Shown one piece after another: positions 22,371-30,992 of a stretch of 34,939 bases of DNA. The position numbers and the translations under genes were made by a program. Each line of letters opens with the position of its first letter. Position 1 is the stretch's first letter. The stretch comes from Kiritimatiellia bacterium (GTDB lineage Bacteria > Verrucomicrobiota > Kiritimatiellia > RFP12 > UBA1067): positions 1 to 34,939 of the forward strand of contig JAKSOZ010000018.1 in NCBI GenBank assembly GCA_024405265.1, written 5' to 3'. The notes under the pieces are model-generated. The model saw nothing but the letters and a program-made list of their open reading frames with translations. It was not told where the DNA came from and ran no database searches.

Positions 22371-23914
22371 AAAAGTCAAGCGTCGGGAAGAATACGTTTA
22401 TTGTCGGGGCGTTTACCTCGCTTTCACGTGTTTTGGGCTTGATTCGAGAGATGATGCAGTCGCGTCTTATCGGGGCGGGCGTAGAACAATCGGCTTTCAC
22501 TCTTGCTTTCGCGCTTCCGAACATGGCGCGTAAGCTCTTTGGAGAAGGGGCATTAACCGCCGCGTTCGTGCCTGTATTCAGAGGTGAGGTTGAATTAGGC
22601 AATATCGAGCAAGCGAGGAAGTTGGCGAATGCCGTCGTCACGATGGTGATGACGATCTTAGGGGCGGTCGTCGTGTTGACGGTCGCGGCGCTAAGCGCGT
22701 ATTTGAATTTTGCGGTAATCGAATCCGAGCGGCTTAAGCTTACGTTGGAGATCGTCAGAATCTTATTCCCGTATATGATCTTCATCTGCGGCGCGGCGTT
22801 CGGTATGGGTGTTCTTAACGCATTAGGGCGCTTCAAGGCGGCTTCTTTCATGCCTTCGCTCTTGAATGTCATTTGGATCGCGGCGCTCGGAGTTTTATGT
22901 TTCTTTCCAGGTATGTCGCTTGCGCTTCGAGTCAAGTTCGTAGCCTTGGCGATTCTCTTCGGCGGGCTTGCGCAGATGGTATTCCTCTTTCGAGAGATGG
23001 CTAAGCGCGGTTTCGCGCCGAAGCTATCGTTCGTGCACTTTCGAGAAGAAAATTTCAAGAAGGTCTGTCGCAACACGATAATCGCCGCCGTTGGCGCAGG
23101 AGCTATACAAATCAATTATATGCTTGATCAAGTTTTGGCTCAATACGCGGCACCTTGGGCAGCAAGCGTTATCGGGTATGCAGAGCGATTGATGGATCTC
23201 CCTTTAGGAGTGATAGGCGTCGCGTTCGGCACAGTGTTGTTGCCGACGTTCGCCGGCCTCTTCGCGCGGAGTGATTTCGAGGGCGCGAGAAAGGCGCTAT
23301 CATCTTCGCTCGTCAATCTTATGCTCGTGATGCTACCGGCAGCCGCAGGGCTGTGTGTATTGTCGAGCGACGTCACGGCGGTTATTTACGAAGGCGGACA
23401 GTTCGACGGCGCTGCGACGCTGCGGGTTTCGAGGGCGTTGGCCGTTTATGCGGTAGGCCTCGGGTTTTTCGGTTATCAAAAAAGCATCGTACCTTGGTTT
23501 CAGGCGCAGAATGATATGAAAACGCCGCTTCGCGTGTCAGTCGCGGCAGTGGTTGTCAATGCCGCGCTGAATGTTCTTGCAGTAGTTTATCTGCCCCAAG
23601 AGTTCCGCCATGTGGGACTGGCGGCGTCAACCGTTATTTGCGCGTTGTTCAGTTGCGCGCTATTGACGATTCTGGCGCGCAAGAAAAACGGATCGCTTCG
23701 ACTGTCCTCGAGTTTCTATCGAGTCGGCAAGATTTTATGCGCGAGCGTATTGATGGCCGCTGTGATCGTTTTGGTTAAATCGCAACTTCAAATATCGAGC
23801 CCGCTAGCGCGTCTTATGATTTTGATTCCGTTCGGAATGCTTGTCTATGCGATAGCGGCGTTTATTTTGCTTGGACGAGAAATTTTTGATTTCCGCTTGC
23901 GCAAATCAAATTGA
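22367..23914 (+). CDS. murJ: lipid II flippase MurJ
   Basis: A 515-residue MATE-superfamily (MVF) protein with about 14 transmembrane segments. The N-terminal family signature is intact (SLSRVLGLIREMMQSRLIGAGVEQSAFTLAFALPNMARKLFGEGALTAAFVPVF), as is PLGVIGVAFGTVLLPTFAGLFARSD in the middle and YEGGQFD after it. MurJ flips lipid II across the inner membrane for RodA and the PBPs. It is the last gene of the mreB operon; its 3' end contains the promoter for the next gene. Confidence 0.97.
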   Translation: MKKSSVGKNTFIVGAFTSLSRVLGLIREMMQSRLIGAGVEQSAFTLAFALPNMARKLFGEGALTAAFVPVFRGEVELGNIEQARKLANAVVTMVMTILGAVVVLTVAALSAYLNFAVIESERLKLTLEIVRILFPYMIFICGAAFGMGVLNALGRFKAASFMPSLLNVIWIAALGVLCFFPGMSLALRVKFVALAILFGGLAQMVFLFREMAKRGFAPKLSFVHFREENFKKVCRNTIIAAVGAGAIQINYMLDQVLAQYAAPWAASVIGYAERLMDLPLGVIGVAFGTVLLPTFAGLFARSDFEGARKALSSSLVNLMLVMLPAAAGLCVLSSDVTAVIYEGGQFDGAATLRVSRALAVYAVGLGFFGYQKSIVPWFQAQNDMKTPLRVSVAAVVVNAALNVLAVVYLPQEFRHVGLAASTVICALFSCALLTILARKKNGSLRLSSSFYRVGKILCASVLMAAVIVLVKSQLQISSPLARLMILIPFGMLVYAIAAFILLGREIFDFRLRKSN

Positions 23915-23925
23915 AATAGTATAAT
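23897..23925 (+). promoter_or_regulatory. promoter of the TPR-ExbB/ExbD operon, inside murJ
   Basis: TTGCGC at 23897-23902, a 17-bp spacer and TATAAT at 23920-23925. The ATG of the TPR gene is at 23935, giving a predicted leader of about 3 nt and no Shine-Dalgarno. Confidence 0.65.
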
Positions 23926-23934
23926 TACCTCATC

Positions 23935-26900
23935 ATGAGACTTAAGCCAACAACAGTTTTCGGATGTGCAATGGTAGCTTGCGCATCGCAATTCGCATTT
24001 GCGGAGGATCCGGCGACCGAGGCTCCGGTCGAGGTCGAGGCCGTCGATCCCGCGATGCTGGAAGAAATCAAATACGTCAAAGCGCTGGTCGACGGCGGTT
24101 TCTCGGATTTGGCGGAAAGAGTCATCGCCGCCACCAAGAAGCAATGGCCCGAGTCCGAAGCGGAGCTCTTCGCGGTTGAAATTCGCGGCTTGCTTTTGCT
24201 CGGTAAGTTTGATGAAGCGGAGAAGAAAATCGCCTCGCTCCCTGATCGCAAGAGCTCCAAATACTGGGCCGCGCGAATCGAGCTCGGTAGTTTTTACTTC
24301 TTGCGCGGGCGCAAGGAAGAAGGTAAGCAGGTTTACGATCAGTTCTTCTCCGCGTTCAAGACGCCGCCGAAAGATTTGATGGGTACTTATGTGAACGCGG
24401 CGTTCACGTGGGGCCAGCTGCTTGTGAAGGATCGCCGTTTTGCTGAAGCGGTTGATGTTTATGCGGTTCTTCTGACGCAGAAACTTGATGCGATTCAGAT
24501 GGGCGGCGTCCTTTGCGAAGCGAGTGATATCAGCCTCAGGCTCGCGAGCGAAACCGAGGATATGAAAAAGCGTGGCGCGATTCTCGATCGCGCGGAGCCT
24601 TGGATTGACAGGCTCTTGGATAACCCCGATCAACCGATTTACTTCGGACGCGCAGTCAACATGAAGGCGCATAGCACGCTTCTCCGTGGAAATATCGAGC
24701 GTGCGCAGGGCCTCGTCGAAGACTATCTTCCTCAGCTTTCCGAACTTCATGACGCGATCAAGGCTGCCGACCCCGAAGGTAAAAACGGTTCGCTCAGACT
24801 TTCTCCGATGCCGCAGTGCCGTTATTTGTTGGCGGAAATGTTGTGGACGGAGGCTTTAGAAGAGTCGAAGAAACAGAAACCCGACGATGAGCGCATCAAG
24901 AGCCTCATGTTCGGTGAGCGCATGGAAAACGGCAAGCGCAACGGTCAAGGCGCCTATAACCACTCTTTGAACGTGTTTCTCCTTTATCCCGAGTCCACGT
25001 GGGCTCCTACAGCCGGAGAACTTGCCGATGAAATCGCCGCGTTCGCTCGTGAGAAATACGGCGCGAACATCAAGTCCAACATCACGCCCGAGATGATCGC
25101 TAAAGTTCGCGCGAATCAGTTCAAAGGCGCCGCCAACAAGCAGCTTGAAGGCGATAATGAGGGCGCGGCGGAGGAGTTCCTTGAGGTGCTCGCTCGCTAT
25201 CCCGAGACGCCCGAATCGCTTCCGGCAATCGAGGCTCTCGCTACCGCATATCTCGACTTGATGGTTAAGGCCGATCTTGAAAAGAAAGATGCGCTTAAGG
25301 AAGAATATCGTGATTACGCGTCGGCGGTTGAAGGATATATCGCCGAACGCTTCAATGAGTTTGCGGATAGAAAGATGATGACCGCCGCGGGCGATGCGCT
25401 TATTCGTCTCGCCAATAAGGAAAAGGAGCGTGGTCAGCTCGCTCGAGAGCTTGAAGTAAAGCGTATGTTCGGCGAACTTTACGTGAACCATCCGAATGCT
25501 GCGGGCGCGGTTATGGCGATCGCGATGGACGCTCAGAAGAACGAGAAGTATGAAGAGGCTATCGAACTCTGGAAGGTCATCCTCAAGAACTACGAGAAGT
25601 CTCCTTATTATTCGTCCGCTTTCGCTCAAATTTCGCAGTGCTACACGAAACTCGGCGATCGTCAGAAGGCGATCAACTCGCTTCTCAAGTACGTGGAAGT
25701 GGAGCAGAACGCTCTTCAGCAGTCGCAGGCTCAGATGCAGCTCGCGCAGATGTATAAAGACAACGGTTTCGATATGCTCAAGGAGGCGGAAACCAATGCG
25801 ACTCCAGAGGCGGTCGAAAAGCAGATGAAGCTCGGTTCCGCGCAAATCATCCGCGGCATCAAGCAGTTCAACGATTTGGCGGTCAAGGCGGCTTCTGCGA
25901 TTGCCGAGCCTACGACGCCGATCGGTGAGAAGGAGAAATACAGCGAGCTTCGCGAGGCCGGACTCTTTCTCGTCGGCGATTCTTATGGAAGAATCACCAA
26001 ACCCGAGTCCAAGCTCGAGGCTTTCCGCAAGCTTTCGGCCAATAGCTTTGAAGAATACGTCAAGGCCTATCCTAAGGGTAAGTACGCCAAGCCCGCTTAT
26101 GTAAAGCTCGGTACGATTTACACGGCGCTCGGCGATATGGATTCGTCGAAGGGTGCGCTCGAGCGTCTCTCGAAGGAATTCCCCGATTCCGATGAGGCTA
26201 AGAACGCCAAGCCGCGTCTTGCCAAGAGCTTGATTGAAATGGGCATGAAAAAAGAAGGCACCGAGATCTACGCGGAAATGCTTCGCGTCGATGGCGCTTA
26301 CAATGCCAATCATTTCGTGAACGCGGGTGAAGCGCTTATTGATGCTCAGGCGTGGGATCTCGCCAACCAGGCGTTTGAAAAGGCGATCGCGAAGGCCGGT
26401 ACGAATCAGGTTTCCAGCGCGGCGAAAGCGCGCATCGGTCAGGCCAAGAGCCTCTATCGTCAGAAGCGCTATGTCGAATCGCGCGACGCTCTCGATTTGT
26501 TCTTGGCGGATCAGAAAATGTCCAAGCTCGGTATTGCGGAAGAGGCTTATCTTCTTATCATCGAGGTAGCTTCCGAACAGGGTCGCACCGAGAAGGATGC
26601 CGGTGTTCGCGCGAAGGATTTCGGAGCTGCGATCGGTGCGGTCAAGAAGATGCGCGCGTATTGGGGTAAGAAAGAGCAGTGGGAACAGGATTCTCTTGAC
26701 CTCATGTCCGCCGATGTCACGATTCGCAAGATGAAAGCAGAAGAGGCGATGGGGCTTAAGGAAGAAGCGCTTGAAACTTGCGCTCGCGCGGCGGCCCAGC
26801 TCCAAAGCTTCTTGCAGGCGCGTGCCGTCTCTGCCGACCATCCCGCCGACAAGATGTCGGCCGGCGAACTCAAGAATCTCGAGCGTTGTTACGCCACCAT

Positions 26901-27081
26901 GATTCCGCTCTTCTCGAAGATGGGCGCGGATCAGGCAGATCGCGTTATCAAGTTCGGTAAGGAATATCTCGATTTGTTCCCGAATGGCAAGGCCAAGACG
27001 GAAATCGTCAATTGCATCAATCAGGCCCAGGCGATGTCCTCGGCTCCTAAGGCAGCAGCTCAGAAACAGGAGGAAAAGTAA
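23935..27081 (+). CDS. large exported tetratricopeptide-repeat protein
   Basis: A 1048-residue protein with a signal peptide (about 1-23, ending FAFA-ED) and almost entirely helical TPR-type repeats after it, for example GKFDEAEKKIASL, ALATAYLDLM, NEKYEEAIELWKVILKNY, QISQCYTKLGDRQKAINSLLKYVEVEQ, VKLGTIYTALGDMDSSKGALERLSKEFP and AWDLANQAFEKAIAKAG. It ends in a charged tail (AAAQKQEEK). Such long periplasmic TPR proteins serve as scaffolds for envelope machines; in other bacteria TolA/YbgF or gliding and Exb/Tol systems pair with them. Function here is inferred from position at the head of the ExbB/ExbD cluster. The second TPR gene overlaps it by one base (TAATG). Confidence 0.85.
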   Translation: MRLKPTTVFGCAMVACASQFAFAEDPATEAPVEVEAVDPAMLEEIKYVKALVDGGFSDLAERVIAATKKQWPESEAELFAVEIRGLLLLGKFDEAEKKIASLPDRKSSKYWAARIELGSFYFLRGRKEEGKQVYDQFFSAFKTPPKDLMGTYVNAAFTWGQLLVKDRRFAEAVDVYAVLLTQKLDAIQMGGVLCEASDISLRLASETEDMKKRGAILDRAEPWIDRLLDNPDQPIYFGRAVNMKAHSTLLRGNIERAQGLVEDYLPQLSELHDAIKAADPEGKNGSLRLSPMPQCRYLLAEMLWTEALEESKKQKPDDERIKSLMFGERMENGKRNGQGAYNHSLNVFLLYPESTWAPTAGELADEIAAFAREKYGANIKSNITPEMIAKVRANQFKGAANKQLEGDNEGAAEEFLEVLARYPETPESLPAIEALATAYLDLMVKADLEKKDALKEEYRDYASAVEGYIAERFNEFADRKMMTAAGDALIRLANKEKERGQLARELEVKRMFGELYVNHPNAAGAVMAIAMDAQKNEKYEEAIELWKVILKNYEKSPYYSSAFAQISQCYTKLGDRQKAINSLLKYVEVEQNALQQSQAQMQLAQMYKDNGFDMLKEAETNATPEAVEKQMKLGSAQIIRGIKQFNDLAVKAASAIAEPTTPIGEKEKYSELREAGLFLVGDSYGRITKPESKLEAFRKLSANSFEEYVKAYPKGKYAKPAYVKLGTIYTALGDMDSSKGALERLSKEFPDSDEAKNAKPRLAKSLIEMGMKKEGTEIYAEMLRVDGAYNANHFVNAGEALIDAQAWDLANQAFEKAIAKAGTNQVSSAAKARIGQAKSLYRQKRYVESRDALDLFLADQKMSKLGIAEEAYLLIIEVASEQGRTEKDAGVRAKDFGAAIGAVKKMRAYWGKKEQWEQDSLDLMSADVTIRKMKAEEAMGLKEEALETCARAAAQLQSFLQARAVSADHPADKMSAGELKNLERCYATMIPLFSKMGADQADRVIKFGKEYLDLFPNGKAKTEIVNCINQAQAMSSAPKAAAQKQEEK

Positions 27082-27857
27082 TGAAGCGTCAGATTATCGG
27101 AGCGGCAATTGTCGCTATGTCCGCGATGTCTCTTTGGGCGGTTCCCGGCACGATCGTGACCGAGAATGATTCGAAGACGGGAGACGTTAAGTGGCAGACT
27201 CGTCAGAAGCAGTACGTCGTTTCGGTCAAGAAGGGGTCGACGATGATCGACGTGGAAGTCAAGCCCGAAGAAATCGTCAAACTCGACATCAAGAAGCCCG
27301 ATGGTCTTGATAAGTCGATCAAGGCGGTTCAAGAAGGTCAGGGCGCGGCGGCGATTCCGACGTTGCAGAAGATCGCCGATGAATACAAAATGCTTATCTG
27401 GGATAAAATCGCCGGTCGTTATCTCGTTCAGGCGTATCTCAGCTCGGGTAATGCTCAAAAGGCGTATGATGCCGCGACTAAGATCGTCAGCGACGATAAG
27501 GAAGCGGCATATAAGGGGGCGCTTGCTCCCGCCTATTGGCAGGCGCTTTTGAAGCTCAATAAGATTCCGCAACTCGAAAAAGCGATCAAGGACGCCAAGT
27601 CCAAAGGCGATCGTGCTTCGAGCGCGGCGGCTATGGTCGTTTCGGGTGACTTGATTCTCGCTAAGGGCGCCGGCAGCCAAGAATCTTATAAGCAGGCCTT
27701 GACGGACGCGTATCTTCGCGTTGCGCTTATGTACAATGACGAGCCTTGCCGCGAAGCGCGAATCGATGCGATGAATCGCGCCGCAGACTGCTTCGACAAG
27801 CTCGGTCAGGCGACTCGCGCCGAAAATATGCGTGATAAAGCGAAGTCTCTTCAGTAA
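27081..27857 (+). CDS. exported TPR-like protein
   Basis: A 258-residue protein with a signal peptide (MKRQIIGAAIVAMSAMSLWA, about 1-20). A short beta-rich segment follows (TIVTENDSKTGDVKWQTRQKQYVVSVKKGSTMIDVEVKPEEI in shape, about 23-65), then helical repeats (AVQEGQGAAAIPTLQKIADEY, YLVQAYLSSGNAQKAYDAATKIV, AYLRVALMY, AADCFDKLGQATRAENM) consistent with two to three TPRs. AGGAGG precedes the ATG. I infer a periplasmic partner of the large TPR protein and the ExbB/ExbD complex; the exact role is unknown. Confidence 0.8.
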   Translation: MKRQIIGAAIVAMSAMSLWAVPGTIVTENDSKTGDVKWQTRQKQYVVSVKKGSTMIDVEVKPEEIVKLDIKKPDGLDKSIKAVQEGQGAAAIPTLQKIADEYKMLIWDKIAGRYLVQAYLSSGNAQKAYDAATKIVSDDKEAAYKGALAPAYWQALLKLNKIPQLEKAIKDAKSKGDRASSAAAMVVSGDLILAKGAGSQESYKQALTDAYLRVALMYNDEPCREARIDAMNRAADCFDKLGQATRAENMRDKAKSLQ

Positions 27858-27905
27858 TTTTTCAGAAATCTATTCAAAACTCTAAAAACCTCAAGGAAAA
27901 ACAAA

Positions 27906-28724
27906 ATGAACAAAATTAAGAAATCGTTGATGGCAATGATGATTCTCATTGGAACCTGTGTCGCTCCCGTCGCGGCGCTTCAGTCGATGGGTCAGGAGCT
28001 CACTGATGCGAATGGAAATGCCGTTTCTCAGGATGCATCCCAGTCGAAGTCTTCGGGCGGATTCTATGAAATCGTCTTCGGTTCGGGTATCGTCGGTACG
28101 ATTCTTTGGTTTACGCTCTTCGGCGATGGCGCGCTCGCGATTTATTTCTGCGTCGACTGCTCGATCATGATCAAGCCTGAAAAGCTCATGCCCAAGAAGC
28201 TCATCGATCAGGTTCAGCGCGCGATGGCCGAGGGTGATATCGTTGCGGCGATGACCGCCTGCGAAAACACTCCTTCCGTTATGTCGAACATTCTTCTCGC
28301 TGCCTTCCAGCACGTTGAAGAGGGTTTTGATGTGATTCAGGAAGCGGTTACCGCGGCTTCCGATCTCGAGCAGGAAAAGCTCGGTCAGCGTCTCAACTGG
28401 ATTTCGGTTTGCTCGAACCTCGGCCCGTCCTTGGGCCTTCTCGGTACGGTTCAAGGCATGATTTTGACGTTCCAGGCTCTCGCTTCTGGCGGTGCCGGTG
28501 ACGCTTCCGCGCTCGCTAACTCGATCGGTCAGGCGCTTTGGACGACGGCCGGCGGTCTTATCGTTTCGATTCCTTCGCTCACGGCGTTCTATTCGCTCCG
28601 TAACAACGCTAACCGCCTCATCCTTCGCATGACCGCCGTTACTATGGAATTCCTCAACGGCCTTCGTAACGTCGAAGTCGGCGCGGGCGAAGAAGTGATG
28701 GAAGAAGTTCCTGAAATGGCCTAA
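27906..28724 (+). CDS. MotA/TolQ/ExbB family proton channel protein
   Basis: A 272-residue inner-membrane protein. It starts with an apparent cleavable signal peptide (about 1-25) and a short Gln/Ser-rich periplasmic segment, a form common in PVC ExbB homologues but absent from E. coli ExbB/TolQ. Three transmembrane helices follow: about 52-77, and after a cytoplasmic loop 170-195 and 212-235. The core family motifs are present (SVCSNLGPSLGLLGTVQGMILTFQALA, ALWTTAGGLIVSIPSLTAFY). These proteins form a pentamer around an ExbD/TolR dimer and convert proton flow to mechanical work. AAGGA lies 8 nt before the ATG; two ExbD genes follow. Confidence 0.92.
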   Translation: MNKIKKSLMAMMILIGTCVAPVAALQSMGQELTDANGNAVSQDASQSKSSGGFYEIVFGSGIVGTILWFTLFGDGALAIYFCVDCSIMIKPEKLMPKKLIDQVQRAMAEGDIVAAMTACENTPSVMSNILLAAFQHVEEGFDVIQEAVTAASDLEQEKLGQRLNWISVCSNLGPSLGLLGTVQGMILTFQALASGGAGDASALANSIGQALWTTAGGLIVSIPSLTAFYSLRNNANRLILRMTAVTMEFLNGLRNVEVGAGEEVMEEVPEMA

Positions 28725-28740
28725 TCAAGGGGCTTTAATA

Positions 28741-29217
28741 ATGGCCAGAAAGCCACAAGAAAACCCGCAGCTCGATATGACGCCGATGATCGACGTCGTA
28801 TTCGAGCTCATCATCTTCTTCGTGGTGACGCTTACGGAAGCGCAGAAGAAAGATGAGACTATTGAGCTCGAGGACGGTCAGCATGGTATCGTGCTTACGC
28901 CTGAAGAGCTGCCCCCGACCCACATGCAGATCGATATCGGTATCGATAAATCCGGTAAAGCTCGCGTGTCGATGGGCGACAGGGATATCACGATGGACGA
29001 GATTACTCGCCGCGTGAAGGAACGTAAGGCCAAGTACGGAGAATTTCCGATTATGATCCGCGCCGACTGGGCGGTTCAGCACGGAGCTGTCGCTCGCGTG
29101 ATGAACGCTTGCACTGCGGCCGGTGTTTGGAAGATTTCGTTCATGGCCATCGGTGAAGATAAGACTTCGAAGCCCGGTCAGCCCGGACGTCCTCGTCTTT
29201 CAAAGGTCAGGAGGTAA
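28741..29217 (+). CDS. ExbD/TolR family protein (first copy)
   Basis: A 158-residue single-pass protein. The N-terminus, LDMTPMIDVVFELIIFFVVT, is the classical ExbD/TolR transmembrane helix with the essential membrane-embedded aspartate, D18. The periplasmic part is about 125 residues, longer than in the second copy, and has the family fold (beta strands, IMIRADWAVQHGAVARVMNACTAAGV). With the ExbB-like protein it should form the proton path. AAGGGG precedes the ATG. The downstream copy follows after 5 bp. Confidence 0.92.
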   Translation: MARKPQENPQLDMTPMIDVVFELIIFFVVTLTEAQKKDETIELEDGQHGIVLTPEELPPTHMQIDIGIDKSGKARVSMGDRDITMDEITRRVKERKAKYGEFPIMIRADWAVQHGAVARVMNACTAAGVWKISFMAIGEDKTSKPGQPGRPRLSKVRR

Positions 29218-29222
29218 ACAAA

Positions 29223-29630
29223 ATGGCGCGTAAACCTCAGGACGATCCGAAGCTCGATATGACGCCGATGATCGACGTCGTGTTCGAACTCATCATCTTT
29301 TTCGTCGTCACGATCAAGCAGGAGGACATGTTCACTAAGCTTAACGCGAACCGTCCGGCTCCTTCTGCCGCGAAGTCCGACAGCAATTCGGATGATATCA
29401 CGGTCAACATCGAAATCATGCCCGGTGGCGCGAATGGCGTCATCTGGTACAACAAGCGTAAAACCGACAAGGAAGAACTTGATAGGAACCTCCGCGAAAT
29501 CGCGCGTACTTCGAAGAAGACGCCGATCATCGTGAAGGCGAGCGAGTTCTCGCCCCATAAGGCGCTCGTTGACGTGCTCGATTGCTGCTACAAGAACGAA
29601 CTCTTCAGCGTGAGTATATTCACGATTTAA
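29223..29630 (+). CDS. ExbD/TolR family protein (second copy)
   Basis: A 135-residue paralogue of the upstream ExbD. The first 30 residues are nearly identical to it (MARKPQDDPKLDMTPMIDVV and so on, D18 conserved), while the periplasmic domain has diverged (NIEIMPGGANGVIWYNKRKTDKEELDRNLREIA in character, IIVKASEFSPHKALVDVLDCCYKNEL). Two ExbD subunits with distinct periplasmic domains could make a heterodimer in the ExbB ring. AGGAGGT lies just upstream of the ATG. No TonB C-terminal domain is encoded nearby. Confidence 0.92.
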   Translation: MARKPQDDPKLDMTPMIDVVFELIIFFVVTIKQEDMFTKLNANRPAPSAAKSDSNSDDITVNIEIMPGGANGVIWYNKRKTDKEELDRNLREIARTSKKTPIIVKASEFSPHKALVDVLDCCYKNELFSVSIFTI

Positions 29631-29642
29631 GGAGCTTCAGTA

Positions 29643-30989
29643 ATGAGCGAAGAAATTGTAAATATGGACGAGATTGCCAAGCAGTACGAAGAACGTGGAT
29701 TCTTCCGTCGTTTGGCCGATATGTTCAAGGGCTTGGGACAGCCGAAGAACTCTCGTGAGTACAAACTCGCGCGAATCGAACTTCAGCGACTCCAAGCTCC
29801 CTTGATCGCGATTGTCGCGCCGGTTCTCGGTGTCATTATCTTGATTGTCGTGACGGCGGTCACCGGTCAGTCGAAGCAGGTCATCAAGGTCGAAATCGCC
29901 CGCGCGGCGGATGACGTTGAGGAGTTGCAGGAGGATGAACCCGAACCCGAGGAAATCGACATGACTGAAGATGTCGACGTTCAGGTCGATATCGACGTGC
30001 CGACTCCTTCGATGGACACTCCCGCGCCTCCGAGCCCTGCACCCGGCGGAGAACCCGATTCGGTTGCCGCGGCCCCGAGCCCGGTATCGATGGCGGTTCC
30101 CGGCGTCAATAAGATGCGTGGTCTTGGAGATGAAGGTAGCTTCGGCGTTGCCGTCTCCGGAAAGAAGCAGGATATCGAAGGATGCTTGATCGGTAACCTC
30201 ATCGATATCAAGCGCGACGCTTCCGGCAAGGAAAAGCCTCAGAATATGCGCGGCAACGATGCGAAACTCTACTTTGACGAGATTCGTGCGATCGTTTCCT
30301 CCAACTTCTCGAAATCCGAGCTTTCGAAGCACTACGTCGTTCCGAAGCGTCTCGCGATGACCAAGGTCTTCATTCCCGAACAGCCGGCGAAGAACGGCCC
30401 GGCGGCGTTCGGTGCGGATAAGGACTTCAAGGAAGGCGCGTGGCTCGCTTACTACACCGGCGAACTCAAGCCGAAAGAAAACTTCCGCGCTCGCTTCATC
30501 GGTTATTTCGACGAAGTCATGGTCGTCAAGATTAACGGCAAGATCGTTCTTGAATGCGCGTATGGTGTCGGTCCTCAACAGAACGCCAACGCCTGTCCTA
30601 ATCATGCGATGACGGGATGGAAGGCGAAAGACGGCTCGATGGATAAGAAGATCATCTCTCCGCAGAGGAATTCTTATATGGTCTTCGGCGATTGGGTGGA
30701 GTTCAAAGCCGGACAAAAGTACAAGATGGATCTCGCCGTTGGTGAAGGTCCGGGCGGTGCTTGCGGTGGATTGCTCTTAATCGAAAAGGAAGGCGCCAAT
30801 TACGAGATGGTGAACGGTCGTAAGAAATATCCGATCTTCGCCTCGCGTCCGCTTTCCGTTAAAGAGAAGGACGAACTCGGTAAGTACAAGTGGCCGATCG
30901 GTATCGACTCTCCGCAGTTCAATGGCCGCGGTAAGGCCGCTAAGGCAGAAGTCGTCAAGGAAGACGTCTCGGTCGAAGTCGATATCTGA
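29643..30989 (+). CDS. single-pass periplasmic protein with acidic linker and PA14-like domain
   Basis: A 448-residue protein whose order resembles TonB/TolA: a ~50-residue cytoplasmic segment, one transmembrane helix (about 52-73), an acidic and proline-rich periplasmic linker (about 80-140, rich in EPEPEE, VDVQVDIDVPTPS and PAPPSPAPGG), and a C-terminal domain. That domain is not TonB_C. Residues about 267-385 (WLAYYTGELKPKENFRARFIGYFDEVMVVKING) look like a PA14-type beta fold, as seen in PVC proteins with the pattern FRFxGxxDDxxVVxxNGKxVL. The C-terminus is acidic. AAGGAG precedes the ATG. I infer that it couples the ExbB/ExbD motor to a periplasmic or cell-wall ligand; it is not a recognised family. 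Confidence 0.75.
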   Translation: MSEEIVNMDEIAKQYEERGFFRRLADMFKGLGQPKNSREYKLARIELQRLQAPLIAIVAPVLGVIILIVVTAVTGQSKQVIKVEIARAADDVEELQEDEPEPEEIDMTEDVDVQVDIDVPTPSMDTPAPPSPAPGGEPDSVAAAPSPVSMAVPGVNKMRGLGDEGSFGVAVSGKKQDIEGCLIGNLIDIKRDASGKEKPQNMRGNDAKLYFDEIRAIVSSNFSKSELSKHYVVPKRLAMTKVFIPEQPAKNGPAAFGADKDFKEGAWLAYYTGELKPKENFRARFIGYFDEVMVVKINGKIVLECAYGVGPQQNANACPNHAMTGWKAKDGSMDKKIISPQRNSYMVFGDWVEFKAGQKYKMDLAVGEGPGGACGGLLLIEKEGANYEMVNGRKKYPIFASRPLSVKEKDELGKYKWPIGIDSPQFNGRGKAAKAEVVKEDVSVEVDI

Positions 30990-30992
30990 TAA

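Noticed and set aside
22342..23115. 257-codon minus-strand frame antisense to murJ
   Set aside because: The plus frame is an unmistakable MurJ; the antisense product is low-complexity and resembles nothing.
24856..26841. 661-codon open frame on the minus strand inside the large TPR gene
   Set aside because: It is a shadow of strong codon bias in the plus-strand TPR gene; it has no recognisable domain, no Shine-Dalgarno, and the plus frame has a signal peptide and clear TPR pattern.
29637..30716. 359-codon minus-strand frame antisense to the PA14-like gene
   Set aside because: Antisense shadow; the plus frame has a ribosome binding site, a transmembrane helix and sensible operon spacing.
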